A stretch of DNA of 41,147 nt from Candidatus Hodarchaeum mangrovi (GTDB taxonomy: Archaea; Asgardarchaeota; Heimdallarchaeia; Hodarchaeales; Hodarchaeaceae). The stretch covers positions 1 to 41,147 of the forward strand of contig JAEOUE010000206.1 of the NCBI GenBank assembly GCA_016839515.1, given 5' to 3'. The notes beneath the pieces were generated by a model. The model was given only the letters and a program-made list of their open reading frames with translations, ran no database searches and was not told the origin of the DNA. Below, one piece after another: positions 1 to 8,673 of this stretch (positions are counted from its first letter, which is position 1; every line of letters begins with the position of its first letter). A program made the position numbers and the translations under genes.

Positions 1-116
1 AAACGATTAAACCATGCGATAGTCATAAAATTAGGACGATTATTGACCAGTGCTCCAACAATAGCGACAGGCATTGGAAAGGGGGATATATTTGGTGTTA
101 TTTTAATCTTTGACAT
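1..116 (-). CDS. Flavin reductase family protein, N-terminal fragment
   Basis: Only the first 38 or so codons are in the window; the gene runs off the left edge. The ATG is at 116-114, with a GGAG-type ribosome binding site at about 121-126 on the minus strand. The peptide starts MSKIKITPNISPF and then reads MPVAIVGALVNNRPNFM followed by TIAWFNR. The pattern MPVxxVGxxVNxxPNFMT.AW is typical of the FMN-binding split-barrel flavin reductases, which reduce or bind FMN in the cytoplasm. The family call rests on this N-terminal motif alone. Substrate and partner oxygenase cannot be told from the fragment. Confidence 0.7.
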   Translation of the reverse strand, partial: MSKIKITPNISPFPMPVAIVGALVNNRPNFMTIAWFNR

Positions 117-248
117 ACTACTCCACTATCTTAGCTAGTGTTTACATTTAGTCCAAAATAATCATTGATAATTAATGTCTATCCGATTAGGCAAAGGAAG
201 TAAAAAGAATGTTCTGAAGTCATTAATCCAAATTAGTATTAATTAACA

Positions 249-449
249 TCATTTTCTTATTGCCTCTCTTATTGGTATAATTACTCCAAAAAAGATAATT
301 ACTATTACAGGAAAGTCAGAATCATTAGAAAGGGAATTTGGGTTTAAACCTCCAAACAGAAATCCAATAATAAAAAAGATCTGTAAAACGACTACACCAA
401 CAAAAAAAAACTGTTTTTTAGGACAAGTAGTGATAACTGATGTAGATAC
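249..449 (-). pseudogene. Small two-helix membrane ORF without a start codon (relic or unrecognised small gene)
   Basis: The reverse strand is open for 66 codons between stops and encodes two hydrophobic segments (FFFVGVVVLQIFFIIGFLFG and FPVIVIIFFGVII) joined by a short polar loop, ending in basic IREAIRK. The composition looks like a real small membrane protein. There is no ATG, GTG or TTG in a suitable place. A run of nine A (plus-strand sense) lies in the 5' part, so a missing base or decay is possible. The family is not recognised. Confidence 0.3.
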
Positions 450-651
450 CTACCCACGAATATCCTTTTCTTAGCCAAACCAATGTGTAATGCAAAAATA
501 ATGTATTTAAACCATTGCTTTCATAAAAACAACATACAGATACTTTTTTACAAATTTTCCATTTCCGTGTACGATTTCTATTGCGCCAAGCTGAGGCTAT
601 AAAAAGAATAATGACTTTGTAATCCTAGTGTAAAGTAAAATTCTTTAACCT

Positions 652-1131
652 TTATTTTAGGGCTTTATCATTTGCTTCTGAAAGATGTTGTTGGCAAATT
701 TTCCAACTTCCATCACGTTTTTCCAGAATACCAGTCCATCGAATATTTTTCGATCCCCAAGGTTCTCCATCGAATTCTCCTTCATCATCTACTATTGCAG
801 AGAACCAAGCAACATCTTTATTTTGCGAGATTACAATTTTAAGGTTTCTTATTTCAAACCCCTTAGCGACATTGCGTGGATCCATCCATTCCTCTAAAAA
901 TTTTTCAAATTCGTTCCAACCTGTAGCTGTACTCTTGGAGTCTGGAAAATATGAAAAAAAATCATTATCTTTTGCAAATATACGTTCAAAGAGTGCACGA
1001 TCTTTTGTCAAAGCCCAACCAAAAGCATCGTGGAGTATTTTGCCAATTTCCTGTTTAATTTTGGTTTCATTTATAGAGGACAAATTGGGGTCAACGAAAT
1101 TTATTTTTAAATTAGAATAAATTTTGTGCAT
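652..1131 (-). CDS. SnoaL-like / NTF2-fold domain protein
   Basis: A 159-residue protein that fits the NTF2-like SnoaL (SnoaL_3/DUF4440) fold. It has an N-terminal helix pair (ETKIKQEIGKILHDAFGWA), an aromatic-rich middle and a C-terminal strand pair with the usual GxW-x-I-C-xxH pattern (GSWKICQQHLSE, near residue 140-152). Family members are small cytoplasmic proteins that bind or isomerise small hydrophobic ligands, or serve as accessory domains. No catalytic residue can be assigned here. The gene stands alone, flanked by AT-rich spacers, and the ATG at 1131 is the first start in the frame. Fold assignment is fairly safe; function is unknown. Confidence 0.7.
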   Translation of the reverse strand: MHKIYSNLKINFVDPNLSSINETKIKQEIGKILHDAFGWALTKDRALFERIFAKDNDFFSYFPDSKSTATGWNEFEKFLEEWMDPRNVAKGFEIRNLKIVISQNKDVAWFSAIVDDEGEFDGEPWGSKNIRWTGILEKRDGSWKICQQHLSEANDKALK

Positions 1132-1645
1132 TTATATTATTTGGTGTATTGGCATTATGGGGAAGAATCTTGAAATATATATGATTCATCATGTTGGAGC
1201 AGAATTAAAAGAGTCAACAACTGCTTTGTTTTTATAGCTTAACCAATTTTCGAATTAAAATAATAGAATAGAATATCATTATAGAGTTAATTAGGGTCTA
1301 TTTGAAATGACCCTCTGATTCTAATTGCTGGTAGGACTTCTTAACCTATCAAGCCAAAAAGCAGCTCCAGATAATACAAAATAGAGGAATACAAGGATTA
1401 ATGATGCGCCAAATATATCAATTCCAAGTATGGGGTGTGGAGTAACTAAAAAAAATTTCAGGTATATATCTTATTATTTACTCCTTCTGATCTTTTCTCA
1501 ACTTTTACCGTTAAAGTTCAGGTGTACAAATCAAGTTTACCTCTGAAAACATTCTTTATATCAAATAAATGAAAAGTTCACAAAATTGCCGTATTGAAAA
1601 CATTCTTGAAGAGATTAGGAACTACTATATCAAGAGGAATATAAA
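1132..1645. other. 514-bp intergenic region with a membrane-protein relic
   Basis: AT-rich. The only structured content seen is the minus-strand hydrophobic reading frame at 1321-1470, listed separately. No RNA gene or mobile element is visible. Confidence 0.5.
1321..1470 (-). pseudogene. Membrane-protein C-terminal relic
   Basis: The reverse strand is open for 49 codons after an in-frame TAA. It encodes KFFLVTPHPILGIDIFGA, then a hydrophobic helix (SLILVFLYFVLSGAAFW) and a basic end (LDRLRSPTSN). There is no ATG/GTG/TTG start; the only candidate near the 5' end is a CTG. It reads like the last helix of a larger membrane protein, or a small protein that lost its start. The family is not recognised. 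Confidence 0.3.
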
Positions 1646-2362
1646 ATGAGACAAACCATATTCAAACCACTTAGCAAAAACATAATCCGCAGGAAGGCAT
1701 GGGGAATTCACAAAAAAGCCCTAGTCCAGATATTGACACCGAGATGTAGGCAGGATGGAATGCCAGAATTCGGTCGCTTCACTCCCAAGGAAATGGAACA
1801 GATAATATCACGGGCAGAATTGAATATTCAAGAGTTAATGCCTTATTTCAAAGACTATGATAATATCGGTAATTATATGAATGAATATAGTGGATTGATA
1901 CACTTAGCTATATACAGAGCTATGCTAAAAGAAAAGATAGATCCCAGTTACGCCACGAACCTGGTCGCGGACTTATTATGGCAAGTCCGTGTGAACATGA
2001 AGGGTGTGGTTCCAATTATTGATCCATTGAGATTGAAGCTAGCCAAATTACGGACAAAGAATCCAGAAGCATTTCTGGGAAAGCGCCTTAAGGATGCTTT
2101 GAAATTTCCATACAGTGAACCAGGTTATAAAATAAAGCTCTACAAGGATAGAAACGTATATCATATGGATATCTATTCATGTCCTGTACATGATTTCTAT
2201 ACACAATTCGGACAAGATGAGATGACTTTTTTCAGAAGAACTTGGTGTACTTATGATTATACTGTAGCTGAGCATCTTGTTGAAGGTGGCAAATATCAGA
2301 GAGAACATACATTATCTGATGGTGATGAAATGTGTGATATGAGATATTTCATTAGTACGTAA
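1646..2362 (+). CDS. L-2-amino-thiazoline-4-carboxylic acid hydrolase family protein
   Basis: The 238-residue protein matches the ATC-hydrolase-like family. The C-terminal signature is clear: a cysteine in YSCPVHDFY, then RRTWCTYDYTVAEHLVEGG, and the ending TLSDGDEMCDMRYF (family pattern R-T-x-C...D..........DGDxxCDfrf). Characterised members open the thiazoline ring on a route to cysteine, but most archaeal homologues are untested, so the true substrate is open. The helical N-terminal half has no membrane segment, so the protein is probably cytoplasmic. The ATG is preceded by AGAGGAAT about 7 bases upstream, which supports this start. It is a single gene with no operon partner. Confidence 0.75.
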   Translation: MRQTIFKPLSKNIIRRKAWGIHKKALVQILTPRCRQDGMPEFGRFTPKEMEQIISRAELNIQELMPYFKDYDNIGNYMNEYSGLIHLAIYRAMLKEKIDPSYATNLVADLLWQVRVNMKGVVPIIDPLRLKLAKLRTKNPEAFLGKRLKDALKFPYSEPGYKIKLYKDRNVYHMDIYSCPVHDFYTQFGQDEMTFFRRTWCTYDYTVAEHLVEGGKYQREHTLSDGDEMCDMRYFIST

Positions 2363-2819
2363 AAATCCATTTTACTAATTTTTAGCCAAGAAGTAGTTTC
2401 AATATAAGATAGATGAACAATACTAAATCATAGATGTTTAATAACTATAGTTAAAGGACATTATACCTATCAATTTACATATGTTCAATAATTAATATAA
2501 CAGTATAATTGTTAAAGCCAATTTTCTAGATATTTTGAATTGAAAAATTCTTAAATTTGTTGATAAACATTGTATAAGTGTTGAGAAGTATATATTAGAG
2601 TAAAAAACTATCAATCTACAAATAATATTAAAACCACCCTTTAGTGATAAAAAATATCATTTTGATGAATAATGATAATTTGATTTATAATTTCAATAAC
2701 AATTTTTTTTATTTTGAAGGGAAGTTGCCATAAAAAGTAATTATAAAAGAGTCTTCTGTAAATTACATACAAGAATTTGTATGATACTAATATTACTTCA
2801 AATGTAATTGTGAGAGATA
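2363..2819. other. 457-bp intergenic region, nothing recognised
   Basis: Very AT-rich spacer. The reverse strand is open across part of it (about 2641-2838) but encodes a low-complexity I/F/Y/K-rich string with no family resemblance, so it is not called a gene. Confidence 0.4.
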
Positions 2820-3395
2820 ATGAGAAGATTAAAACCATTTATTAGTTATTTTTTAAGATCGTCACAAAAAATCACAATTGATTCAATACCAGATGGTTCA
2901 GTAATTGATATTGGAGGAGGTGGAGAAGGGATTATCGCTCAAATAGGAAATGAAAGAATTACAGCCATAGACAAATATCAAAGTGAAATTGATGAGGCAA
3001 AATCCAACGCTCCTACCGCAAACTGGATTCGGGCAGATGCGACTGATCTTTCTTATTCTGATAATTATTTTGACAATGCAACAGCATTTTTTAGCGGGAT
3101 ATATATGTCGTTGGAGACTTTTGAAAAAGTATGTATGGAAACCTATCGTGTTTTAAAAGATTACGGAGAATTTTGGATTTGGGACGCAAGAATATCTAAT
3201 AACAAAGATTTATATATTATACGACTGCAAATCACCCTACCTAATGGTAAGAAAATTAACACAGGGTATGGAACAAGAGTAAGGAATCGTGATATAATAG
3301 AAATAAGGCAAAAACTCGTTAAAACCAAATTTCATATTGAAATTGTCGAAAATCATGGAGAATGGTTTTTCATAAAGGCAATCAAAAAGAAATAG
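2820..3395 (+). CDS. Class I SAM-dependent methyltransferase (Methyltransf_11 type)
   Basis: A 191-residue Rossmann-fold methyltransferase. Motif I is VIDIGGGGEGIIAQIG (residues 29-44, glycine-rich SAM loop). The acidic end of strand 2 is TAIDKYQ, a motif II-like RADATDLSYSDNYFD follows, and the later strand reads YRVLKDYGEFWIWD. This is the UbiE/Methyltransf_11 layout, but the protein is short and has no recognisable substrate domain. It is presumably cytoplasmic and methylates a small molecule or lipid precursor. GTGAGAG just upstream of the ATG serves as ribosome binding site. A second methyltransferase of a different family follows after 228 bp with its own promoter-like sequence. Confidence 0.8.
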   Translation: MRRLKPFISYFLRSSQKITIDSIPDGSVIDIGGGGEGIIAQIGNERITAIDKYQSEIDEAKSNAPTANWIRADATDLSYSDNYFDNATAFFSGIYMSLETFEKVCMETYRVLKDYGEFWIWDARISNNKDLYIIRLQITLPNGKKINTGYGTRVRNRDIIEIRQKLVKTKFHIEIVENHGEWFFIKAIKKK

Positions 3396-3579
3396 CGGAT
3401 TTCTTATTTCTTAATCTCTTATAGGTCCCTTTGTTAACTGACAGGTGAACAAATTTGTTGTATAAAGTTCTGAAAAACAGATATTTACAGTAATTCTTTA
3501 TTTTCTAGTTAGGAAATATCCACATTCTGATACTATATACTGTGGTATATAATTTTATAATCTGATCCAGCCACCGACT

Positions 3580-3622
3580 ACATATAAAAAAACCTTATAA
3601 GACGAATTGCCCCCTCAGTAGG
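3580..3622 (+). promoter_or_regulatory. Putative TATA box and ribosome binding site of the LCMT-like gene
   Basis: An archaeal TATA-like element, ACATATAAAA, lies at about 3580-3589, 35-44 bases before the ATG at 3624. A weak TAGGT ribosome binding site is at 3618-3622. Spacing suits a short leader. It is called by eye only. Confidence 0.35.
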
Positions 3623-3623
3623 T

Positions 3624-4451
3624 ATGGAACAAAAAATAAAAATTTTAAAATTCCCCGCGATTTCAAAAACTGCGTTATTGCCACTGTATTTAAAGGCTAT
3701 CGATTATCAAGCAAAAAATCCGATATTAAATGACAAATTCTCCTATGATCTCTATAAACGGATTGAATTTGATTGGAATATCGTAAAAAAAACAGTACGA
3801 AGCTTTGATCCGATATTAATGGGGATACGGGCAAGAAAGTTTGATCAAATGTGTAAGCAATTTGTTGAACAATATCCTGATGGAATAATTGTGAGTTTAG
3901 GATCTGGGATAGATTACCGTTTTGGGAGAATTGATAATAATCGATGTTACTTTGTTGATTTGGATTTACCTGAAATCTTGGAATTCAGGAAATTTATCAC
4001 TCCGACCTCAAAGCGCAACGTACTGATTGGAAAATCTATTTTGGATTATTCGTGGATTAATGAAATCTTGGAACTCCGTATGGAATATCATACACCCGTT
4101 TTCTTCATTGCAGAAGGGCTAATGGTATATTTAGAGATATCAGAAATACAAGAATTGTTAAAAAATATAGCTCAGGCTTTCCCTCGTGCAGAAGTTTTTT
4201 TTGACATGTTTAGTGAAAGAGCCAAAAAAATTGCCGAAAAAAAATTATTATTTAAGGATTTGAATGTGAAAATAAAGAGTGCGTTTAATTCTGGGAAGCT
4301 GATGGAGGAATGGAAGATTGGATTTAAAGTATTATCGGAATGGTATTATTCAGAGGATCCAGATGCAAAGAGAGGTTGGATGAAATTTATATGGGTAATT
4401 CCAGCAGTGAAAAAATTACAATTTTTTATACATGGAAAGTTTGAAAATTAG
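3624..4451 (+). CDS. Leucine carboxyl methyltransferase-like / TcmP-type O-methyltransferase
   Basis: The 275-residue protein has the LCMT/TcmP family layout. An N-terminal helical cap contains RARKFDQM (about residue 70), followed by a SAM loop in which IIVSLGSGIDYRFGR carries GxGxD. Next come the acidic strand-2 end YFVDLDLPEILEFR and the characteristic FFIAEGLMVYLEISEIQELL. In this family the EG(L/V)xxYL segment is the classic signature. Members methylate carboxyl or hydroxyl groups, including the C-terminal leucine of PP2A in eukaryotes and polyketides in bacteria. The archaeal substrate is unknown. A decayed copy of its 5' end lies immediately downstream (4468-4590), so the locus once held a tandem duplication. 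Confidence 0.8.
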   Translation: MEQKIKILKFPAISKTALLPLYLKAIDYQAKNPILNDKFSYDLYKRIEFDWNIVKKTVRSFDPILMGIRARKFDQMCKQFVEQYPDGIIVSLGSGIDYRFGRIDNNRCYFVDLDLPEILEFRKFITPTSKRNVLIGKSILDYSWINEILELRMEYHTPVFFIAEGLMVYLEISEIQELLKNIAQAFPRAEVFFDMFSERAKKIAEKKLLFKDLNVKIKSAFNSGKLMEEWKIGFKVLSEWYYSEDPDAKRGWMKFIWVIPAVKKLQFFIHGKFEN

Positions 4452-4467
4452 ATTGGTAAAATTTAAC

Positions 4468-4590
4468 ATGGACCAAGAAATACGAATTTTGAATTTTCCC
4501 ACGGTTTCAAATACTGTGTTCATGAATACTGTCTCTATCGAAATTAGGATTAATAACCTCTTCTTTAAAAATCAATGATCTCTATATAGT
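4468..4590 (+). pseudogene. Truncated tandem copy of the LCMT-like gene's 5' end
   Basis: The ATG at 4468 begins a 36-codon frame reading MDQEIRILNFPTVSNTV, which matches the start of the intact gene (MEQKIKILKFPAISKTA) nearly position for position. It then diverges and stops at 4576-4578. Around 4574-4587 the bases AATGATCTCTATA resemble the intact gene's TATGATCTCTATA, which encodes YDLY at about residues 41-44, so part of the copy is also shifted or deleted. This is best read as the remnant of a duplicated gene. Confidence 0.6.
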
Positions 4591-4765
4591 TGATGAAGAA
4601 AAAGGGATTTTTAGACAGTTAATTGTAATAGAAAGGAATTCAATTACTGATAAAGCTAAAAAGAGTTTCTCTCTTATATTTACAATAATAATTATCACTA
4701 GTATGGTAATTGTTAATAAATTTAAAAAGACTCGAAGAATTTATAGGACTTTTCGAAAATTATGA
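4526..4765 (+). pseudogene. Membrane-protein C-terminal relic
   Basis: A frame open from a TGA at 4523 to a TGA at 4763-4765 encodes SLKINDLYIVDEEKGIFRQL, then a hydrophobic helix (SLIFTIIIITSMVIV) and a basic tail (NKFKKTRRIYRTFRKL). It has no ATG near its beginning. The pattern of a single helix followed by a basic tail looks like the last part of a surface or sensor protein. It partly overlaps the LCMT relic in another frame, so the two were probably joined by a deletion. Nothing recognisable lies between 4766 and 4980. Confidence 0.35.
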
Positions 4766-4980
4766 CTTCATTTTTGAGTATAATCAAAGTCCTATTCTTA
4801 AATATCTACATCTAGTTTATATGGGTTGATCGAAATGTATAAATCCTAAATTTTGTGGTATAGATGGGTGTTGAAAACTTTTGCTTATTAAAACTTTGGA
4901 ATCCTAATTTTTAGATGACTTAGAAAAATGGAAAAAGGAGAAATATTGCTAAATTAGGTTTATTAGATTAAAGAAGTCAT

Positions 4981-6714
4981 TTAGGCGATATCCCTTGTCG
5001 GGATCCACTTTGTAGTAACAGTAATGAAGAATGCAATGATAATCACTCCAAAAGCAATTATTTCTGGAACAACTTTCTCTAAGTGAATGTCTTGCATAAA
5101 AATTCCTGCTACATCAAAATAATAAAATGGGGTAAGGTAGAGTAACCATGACAAATCTTCGTTCAGGGAAGAAATTATTGGTATGAAAATTGCTAGGAGA
5201 AAAACGCTAAGAAGTGCTACCGAAATGTATTTGGGATGGGGAATGGAAGCTAACCCCACGAAGAGAACGAGAAAAAGACTGTAACCTATTCCGAGAAAGA
5301 TAAAAGTTAAAACAGTAGCTCCAAAATCTGACAACATAACATCAGCATATGTTCCAAGGAGAATTTGGCTCGCATAAAGCACCACAAAATTAACTAGAAA
5401 AATAATCCAGAGATATATGAGAGCTGCAAGTGTCCTTTCAAAAGTGATCCAGGTACGAGTTCGAGGCATTGACCAAGTAATTTCATCATATCCAGCATTA
5501 CTGTCCCGCATAATAATAGCGTGGGTCATAATAAAGAGAAACGGACCATAAAAAACCCAATGGAATGCTAATATTTTGTACATTAAGAAACCTTCCAAAG
5601 TCGCAGTCAAGCTATGCCCAAATAGAAAAGCTGCTATGATAGGAGACTCAAATACTATATCCAAATCAGAAATTACGACAGCCATCGCTGCATCTCCAGG
5701 ATACACAATAACTACAAGCGCTAGTAGCATGCTCGTTATGACTAAATAAATTAGAAATAATCCAGCTGAGGACTGGAGTTGATCACGAAAAGCAGGATAG
5801 TTCCAACCTGTTCGTGAAAGAATCGTCTCAATAGGAGTTCGTATGAATTTACGAATGAAGGAAAATTTAGCTATTATTTTCTGTATTCTACCTTCAATTT
5901 CTTCTTCAACTGTTTCTTGATAAGCTGATCGTGTTTTAATGTGATCTATTCGATATAAGAAGAAAATTGTTAAAACTATGAGAAGTGTCACTAGAAAAAG
6001 GCATCTCAGGATGAATTCTTCATTCCACGTTCTATTTAATGCGTTCTCAATAGCGTTAATTTGTGTCATTAGGTTAATATCTTTCACAAAGTCAATTTCT
6101 TGTTGAAGTAAGTCCAATGTAAACGAAATTATAAAGAAAAGGCCACCAAAAGCATAACCAGCCTTTGTTGAGGACGAAATCGCACAGCCCAAACTTGTTA
6201 CCATTGTTACAACGAATGCAAAAAACAGTGGAAGGATAAATGCGATTGTAAAAGAAGACACACCACCTCCACCCGATAACAATGATACTACTCCTACGAG
6301 GAACGCAGGTAACACAATAAGAGGAATTAAGACAATAACAAGTAACAAATTCTCTAAAAAATACCTATATGGTGGTTTTTCAGTACTAAAAATGAGTTCT
6401 TTCCCATCTCGTTCCCCCCATGGTAATATCCGAGAACCAAGAAAGATTCCTATTACAGGGTAGACAATATTAGCGAAGATAGAAAACAGCAAAAGAAACC
6501 AGAAGAGTAGACCAGGATTGTCAACATCAGGTATTGATCCAAAAAGAGCCTGAACAAAAGGAATTTCGAAAAAAGTTCCAAAGAATTCTGGCCCAGGGTA
6601 GATTATACCAAATACTGCCACGATTACCGCTAAGACTATAGCTGCTAACAAAGCGAAAGTCCTATGCCTTTTAAAATCTAACCAATAACGCTGAACTGTG
6701 AATTGAACTGTCAT
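4981..6714 (-). CDS. ABC-2-type transporter permease
   Basis: A 577-residue integral membrane protein with about twelve hydrophobic segments in two halves. The first half includes TFALLAAIVLAVIVAVFGII near residue 20, GLLFWFLLLFSIFANIVYPV and a helix near 130. A charged cytoplasmic linker around residues 250-300 (RSAYQETVEEEIEGRIQKI) follows, and then a second membrane block to the C-terminus. This layout fits an exporter permease of the ABC-2 class with both halves fused. Its gene follows the ATPase gene by 11 bases, with GGCGAG as a likely ribosome binding site before the ATG at 6714. The substrate is unknown; related two-gene systems export drugs, lipids or peptides. Confidence 0.75.
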   Translation of the reverse strand: MTVQFTVQRYWLDFKRHRTFALLAAIVLAVIVAVFGIIYPGPEFFGTFFEIPFVQALFGSIPDVDNPGLLFWFLLLFSIFANIVYPVIGIFLGSRILPWGERDGKELIFSTEKPPYRYFLENLLLVIVLIPLIVLPAFLVGVVSLLSGGGGVSSFTIAFILPLFFAFVVTMVTSLGCAISSSTKAGYAFGGLFFIISFTLDLLQQEIDFVKDINLMTQINAIENALNRTWNEEFILRCLFLVTLLIVLTIFFLYRIDHIKTRSAYQETVEEEIEGRIQKIIAKFSFIRKFIRTPIETILSRTGWNYPAFRDQLQSSAGLFLIYLVITSMLLALVVIVYPGDAAMAVVISDLDIVFESPIIAAFLFGHSLTATLEGFLMYKILAFHWVFYGPFLFIMTHAIIMRDSNAGYDEITWSMPRTRTWITFERTLAALIYLWIIFLVNFVVLYASQILLGTYADVMLSDFGATVLTFIFLGIGYSLFLVLFVGLASIPHPKYISVALLSVFLLAIFIPIISSLNEDLSWLLYLTPFYYFDVAGIFMQDIHLEKVVPEIIAFGVIIIAFFITVTTKWIPTRDIA

Positions 6715-6725
6715 TCCATGCTCGC

Positions 6726-7640
6726 CTATATTTTCCCTTCGTAGAACTGCAAGAAAAACTCTTCGAGACTCGCAGGAGGATAAATAAGTTCTTCAGGATC
6801 CATAGCTAGAAGAATACCAATATTATCTTTAATCGAATCCTCCTTCCGAATTAACAATCTAACAAAACTATCAGGTTTTCGAAACTCTAAAAGTCGATCA
6901 CCAAATTCAGTAAGGCGAGTTTCATCAGGATTTCTAAGACGTGCTTCCAAGATGCGGGGAACATCTTTATTAAGATCTTCAATTTCCTCAATACTAATCA
7001 AAAAGCCATCATTTACTATCCCAACTCGATCACATACCCGTTGGACTTCTTCGAGATTGTGAGAACTCATAAAGAGTGTTTTTCCTTCCTTCTTCGATTC
7101 TAAAAGGAGTTTGAATACTACTTGTTGAAGCAATGGATCTAATCCTGCTGTTGGTTCATCCATGATTAATACATCAGGATCATTCATAAAGCCTGCTACA
7201 ATACCTACTTTTTGTTTATTTCCTTTTGATAAAGCACCGATTTTCTTTCTGAGGTTCGAATTAAGATCGAATCGATCGATGATTTCTTCTCGACGTGTCG
7301 CAGGCTTAGCACGCATAGCCTCAATGTAATTTAAGAATTCATTAACAGTATAATATTCAGGTAGCGCTAATTCACCTGGTATATAACCTATCTTCTCTCG
7401 TAAACTTGGATTTCCCCGTGAAACTAACTCACCTGAAATTTTTATTTCTCCTTTAGTAGGTATTAGTGTATTCATCATGCAGCGTATAGTTGTCGTTTTC
7501 CCTGCTCCATTAGGACCAAGAAAACCAAATATTTCACCGGTTTTCACCTCAAGATTTAAATCCTCTATCCCGCGGCTTTTACCATAGTATTTCGTTAAAC
7601 CTTTGATTTCTATCTTAATCTCTTGAATCAATCCTATCAC
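6726..7640 (-). CDS. ABC-2-type transporter ATP-binding protein
   Basis: A 304-residue ABC ATPase. Walker A is GPNGAGKTT (42-50), the Q-loop region follows, the signature is LSKGNKQKV (137-145, a degenerate LSGGQ), Walker B is VLIMDEPTAGLDP (157-169) and the H-loop is SSHNLEEV. The extra C-terminal domain of about 80 residues is usual in the DrrA/CcmA-like ABC-2 group. With the permease at 4981-6714 it forms a two-gene exporter operon. GTG at 7640 opens the frame; TTG at 7631 with an AGGTG just upstream is an equally possible start. Substrate unknown. Confidence 0.88.
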   Translation of the reverse strand: MIGLIQEIKIEIKGLTKYYGKSRGIEDLNLEVKTGEIFGFLGPNGAGKTTTIRCMMNTLIPTKGEIKISGELVSRGNPSLREKIGYIPGELALPEYYTVNEFLNYIEAMRAKPATRREEIIDRFDLNSNLRKKIGALSKGNKQKVGIVAGFMNDPDVLIMDEPTAGLDPLLQQVVFKLLLESKKEGKTLFMSSHNLEEVQRVCDRVGIVNDGFLISIEEIEDLNKDVPRILEARLRNPDETRLTEFGDRLLEFRKPDSFVRLLIRKEDSIKDNIGILLAMDPEELIYPPASLEEFFLQFYEGKI

Positions 7641-8340
7641 CTGTTTCTAAGGGTGTATAATCATATTGTATGCACTTTATCCAAACAGCAAAAGAAAATT
7701 TACTTCTGAAAGAGGAAACAAATGTTTTTTTTGTCAGTATTTTTTTTTTATTCTTGATCCCAAAGGTTAGAAGATGTTTCTTTCAAGAACCAGTTCCTGA
7801 TTGAGAGCCTTTAAAACATTATTAGCTTGACCCGAGGTATGTATGAGTATTTTTAAAGTAACCTTTTCTAATTAACGCAGATTATTAGCAGTTGTTTATG
7901 CTAGTTACTCTAATCGGAGTGATAATCATCCTGAGGAAGAAAAACAAAATATAATCCACTTATCTTCTTTCTGAGGAGGATTTGGTGTATTTATAAAAGC
8001 TGTATAATAACCAAAATTTAATAATAAAATAAATAAATATCAATAAACGTACCTTCAGTAATATCTTGAATGTTAAAAACATCATAAATCAAAAACCAAG
8101 AAAATAAAGAGGAATTTCCCTCCCCATAAAACACGCACTCTAATTAGAAGGATGGGGCTATCATGGAAGACAGTCAAATTAATTCAAGTAAATTATCAAT
8201 ATTTGAATGAGAATGAACTAAAAAAACTAATCAATAGTGGAAAAATAAGATTGATATTCGGGGGACTTCTTTAGTTCGCTTTTTTAACTCTAGAATTCGA
8301 TTTTTAGAATAATCAAATGAGCTTTTAATACAGATACAAA
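7641..8340. other. 700-bp intergenic region
   Basis: It separates the minus-strand ABC operon from the plus-strand gelsolin-like gene. Seen here are an AT-rich stretch, a T10 run near 7740, and one short reading frame at 8152-8274 (listed separately). No RNA gene was recognised. Confidence 0.4.
8152..8274 (+). CDS. Possible 40-residue hypothetical protein
   Basis: ATG to TAG frame encoding MGLSWKTVKLIQVNYQ and, later, NENELKKLINSGKIR before a hydrophobic end (LIFGGLL). The composition is protein-like and AGAAGG precedes the ATG, although too closely for a good ribosome binding site. No family is recognised. It may be a short gene, a relic or chance. Confidence 0.25.
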   Translation: MGLSWKTVKLIQVNYQYLNENELKKLINSGKIRLIFGGLL

Positions 8341-8673
8341 ATGCTAGTTCAAGAAAAAAATGAGAAAATCCTTTTTCAAATAACCGAAGATGGTTCAGGT
8401 GAACTTAAACCTTATAACAGCTCCTCTCGCTTATTAAAAAAGGATTCTGTTTATGTATTACTGGATAACACATTGAAAAAAATTTTTCTGTGGATTGGAC
8501 AATCAGCTGATGTTCGTTCAAGGTTTATCGCATCTACAGCAGCCCAAGAATTACGGAATACGACAGGTTTAACTTATCGAGTAATCACTATTGATCAAGG
8601 CGGAGAATCAAGGGAATTTATTAAAGCATTATCACCAATGACTGTTCCTGGGGCTCTTGAGAGAATTCTTTGA
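8341..8673 (+). CDS. Single-domain gelsolin-like protein
   Basis: The 110-residue protein looks like one gelsolin-homology domain. The core VYVLLDNTLKKIFLWIGQ (residues 38-55) matches the gelsolin pattern of a strand with xYxLDxxxxxIFxWxG. ADVRSRFIASTAAQEL (57-72) is the expected long helix, and a last strand (TYRVITIDQGGE) and short helix (REFIKAL) follow. Gelsolin domains bind actin and calcium in eukaryotes, and Asgard archaeal homologues have been shown to act on actin. Here there is only one domain, so it might cap, sever or sequester filaments, or bind another partner. The nearest downstream gene is a small GTPase 591 bp away. The ATG has no strong ribosome binding site. Confidence 0.75.
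   Translation: MLVQEKNEKILFQITEDGSGELKPYNSSSRLLKKDSVYVLLDNTLKKIFLWIGQSADVRSRFIASTAAQELRNTTGLTYRVITIDQGGESREFIKALSPMTVPGALERIL

Noticed and set aside
2641..2838. Reverse-strand 65-codon open frame
   Set aside because: Low-complexity I/F/Y string with no start context and overlap with the methyltransferase start; typical of AT-rich spacer.
8122..8157. CCCCAT...ATGGGG inverted repeat before the gelsolin-like gene
   Set aside because: Only six base pairs with a loop of about 24 bases and no T-tract; too weak to call a structure.
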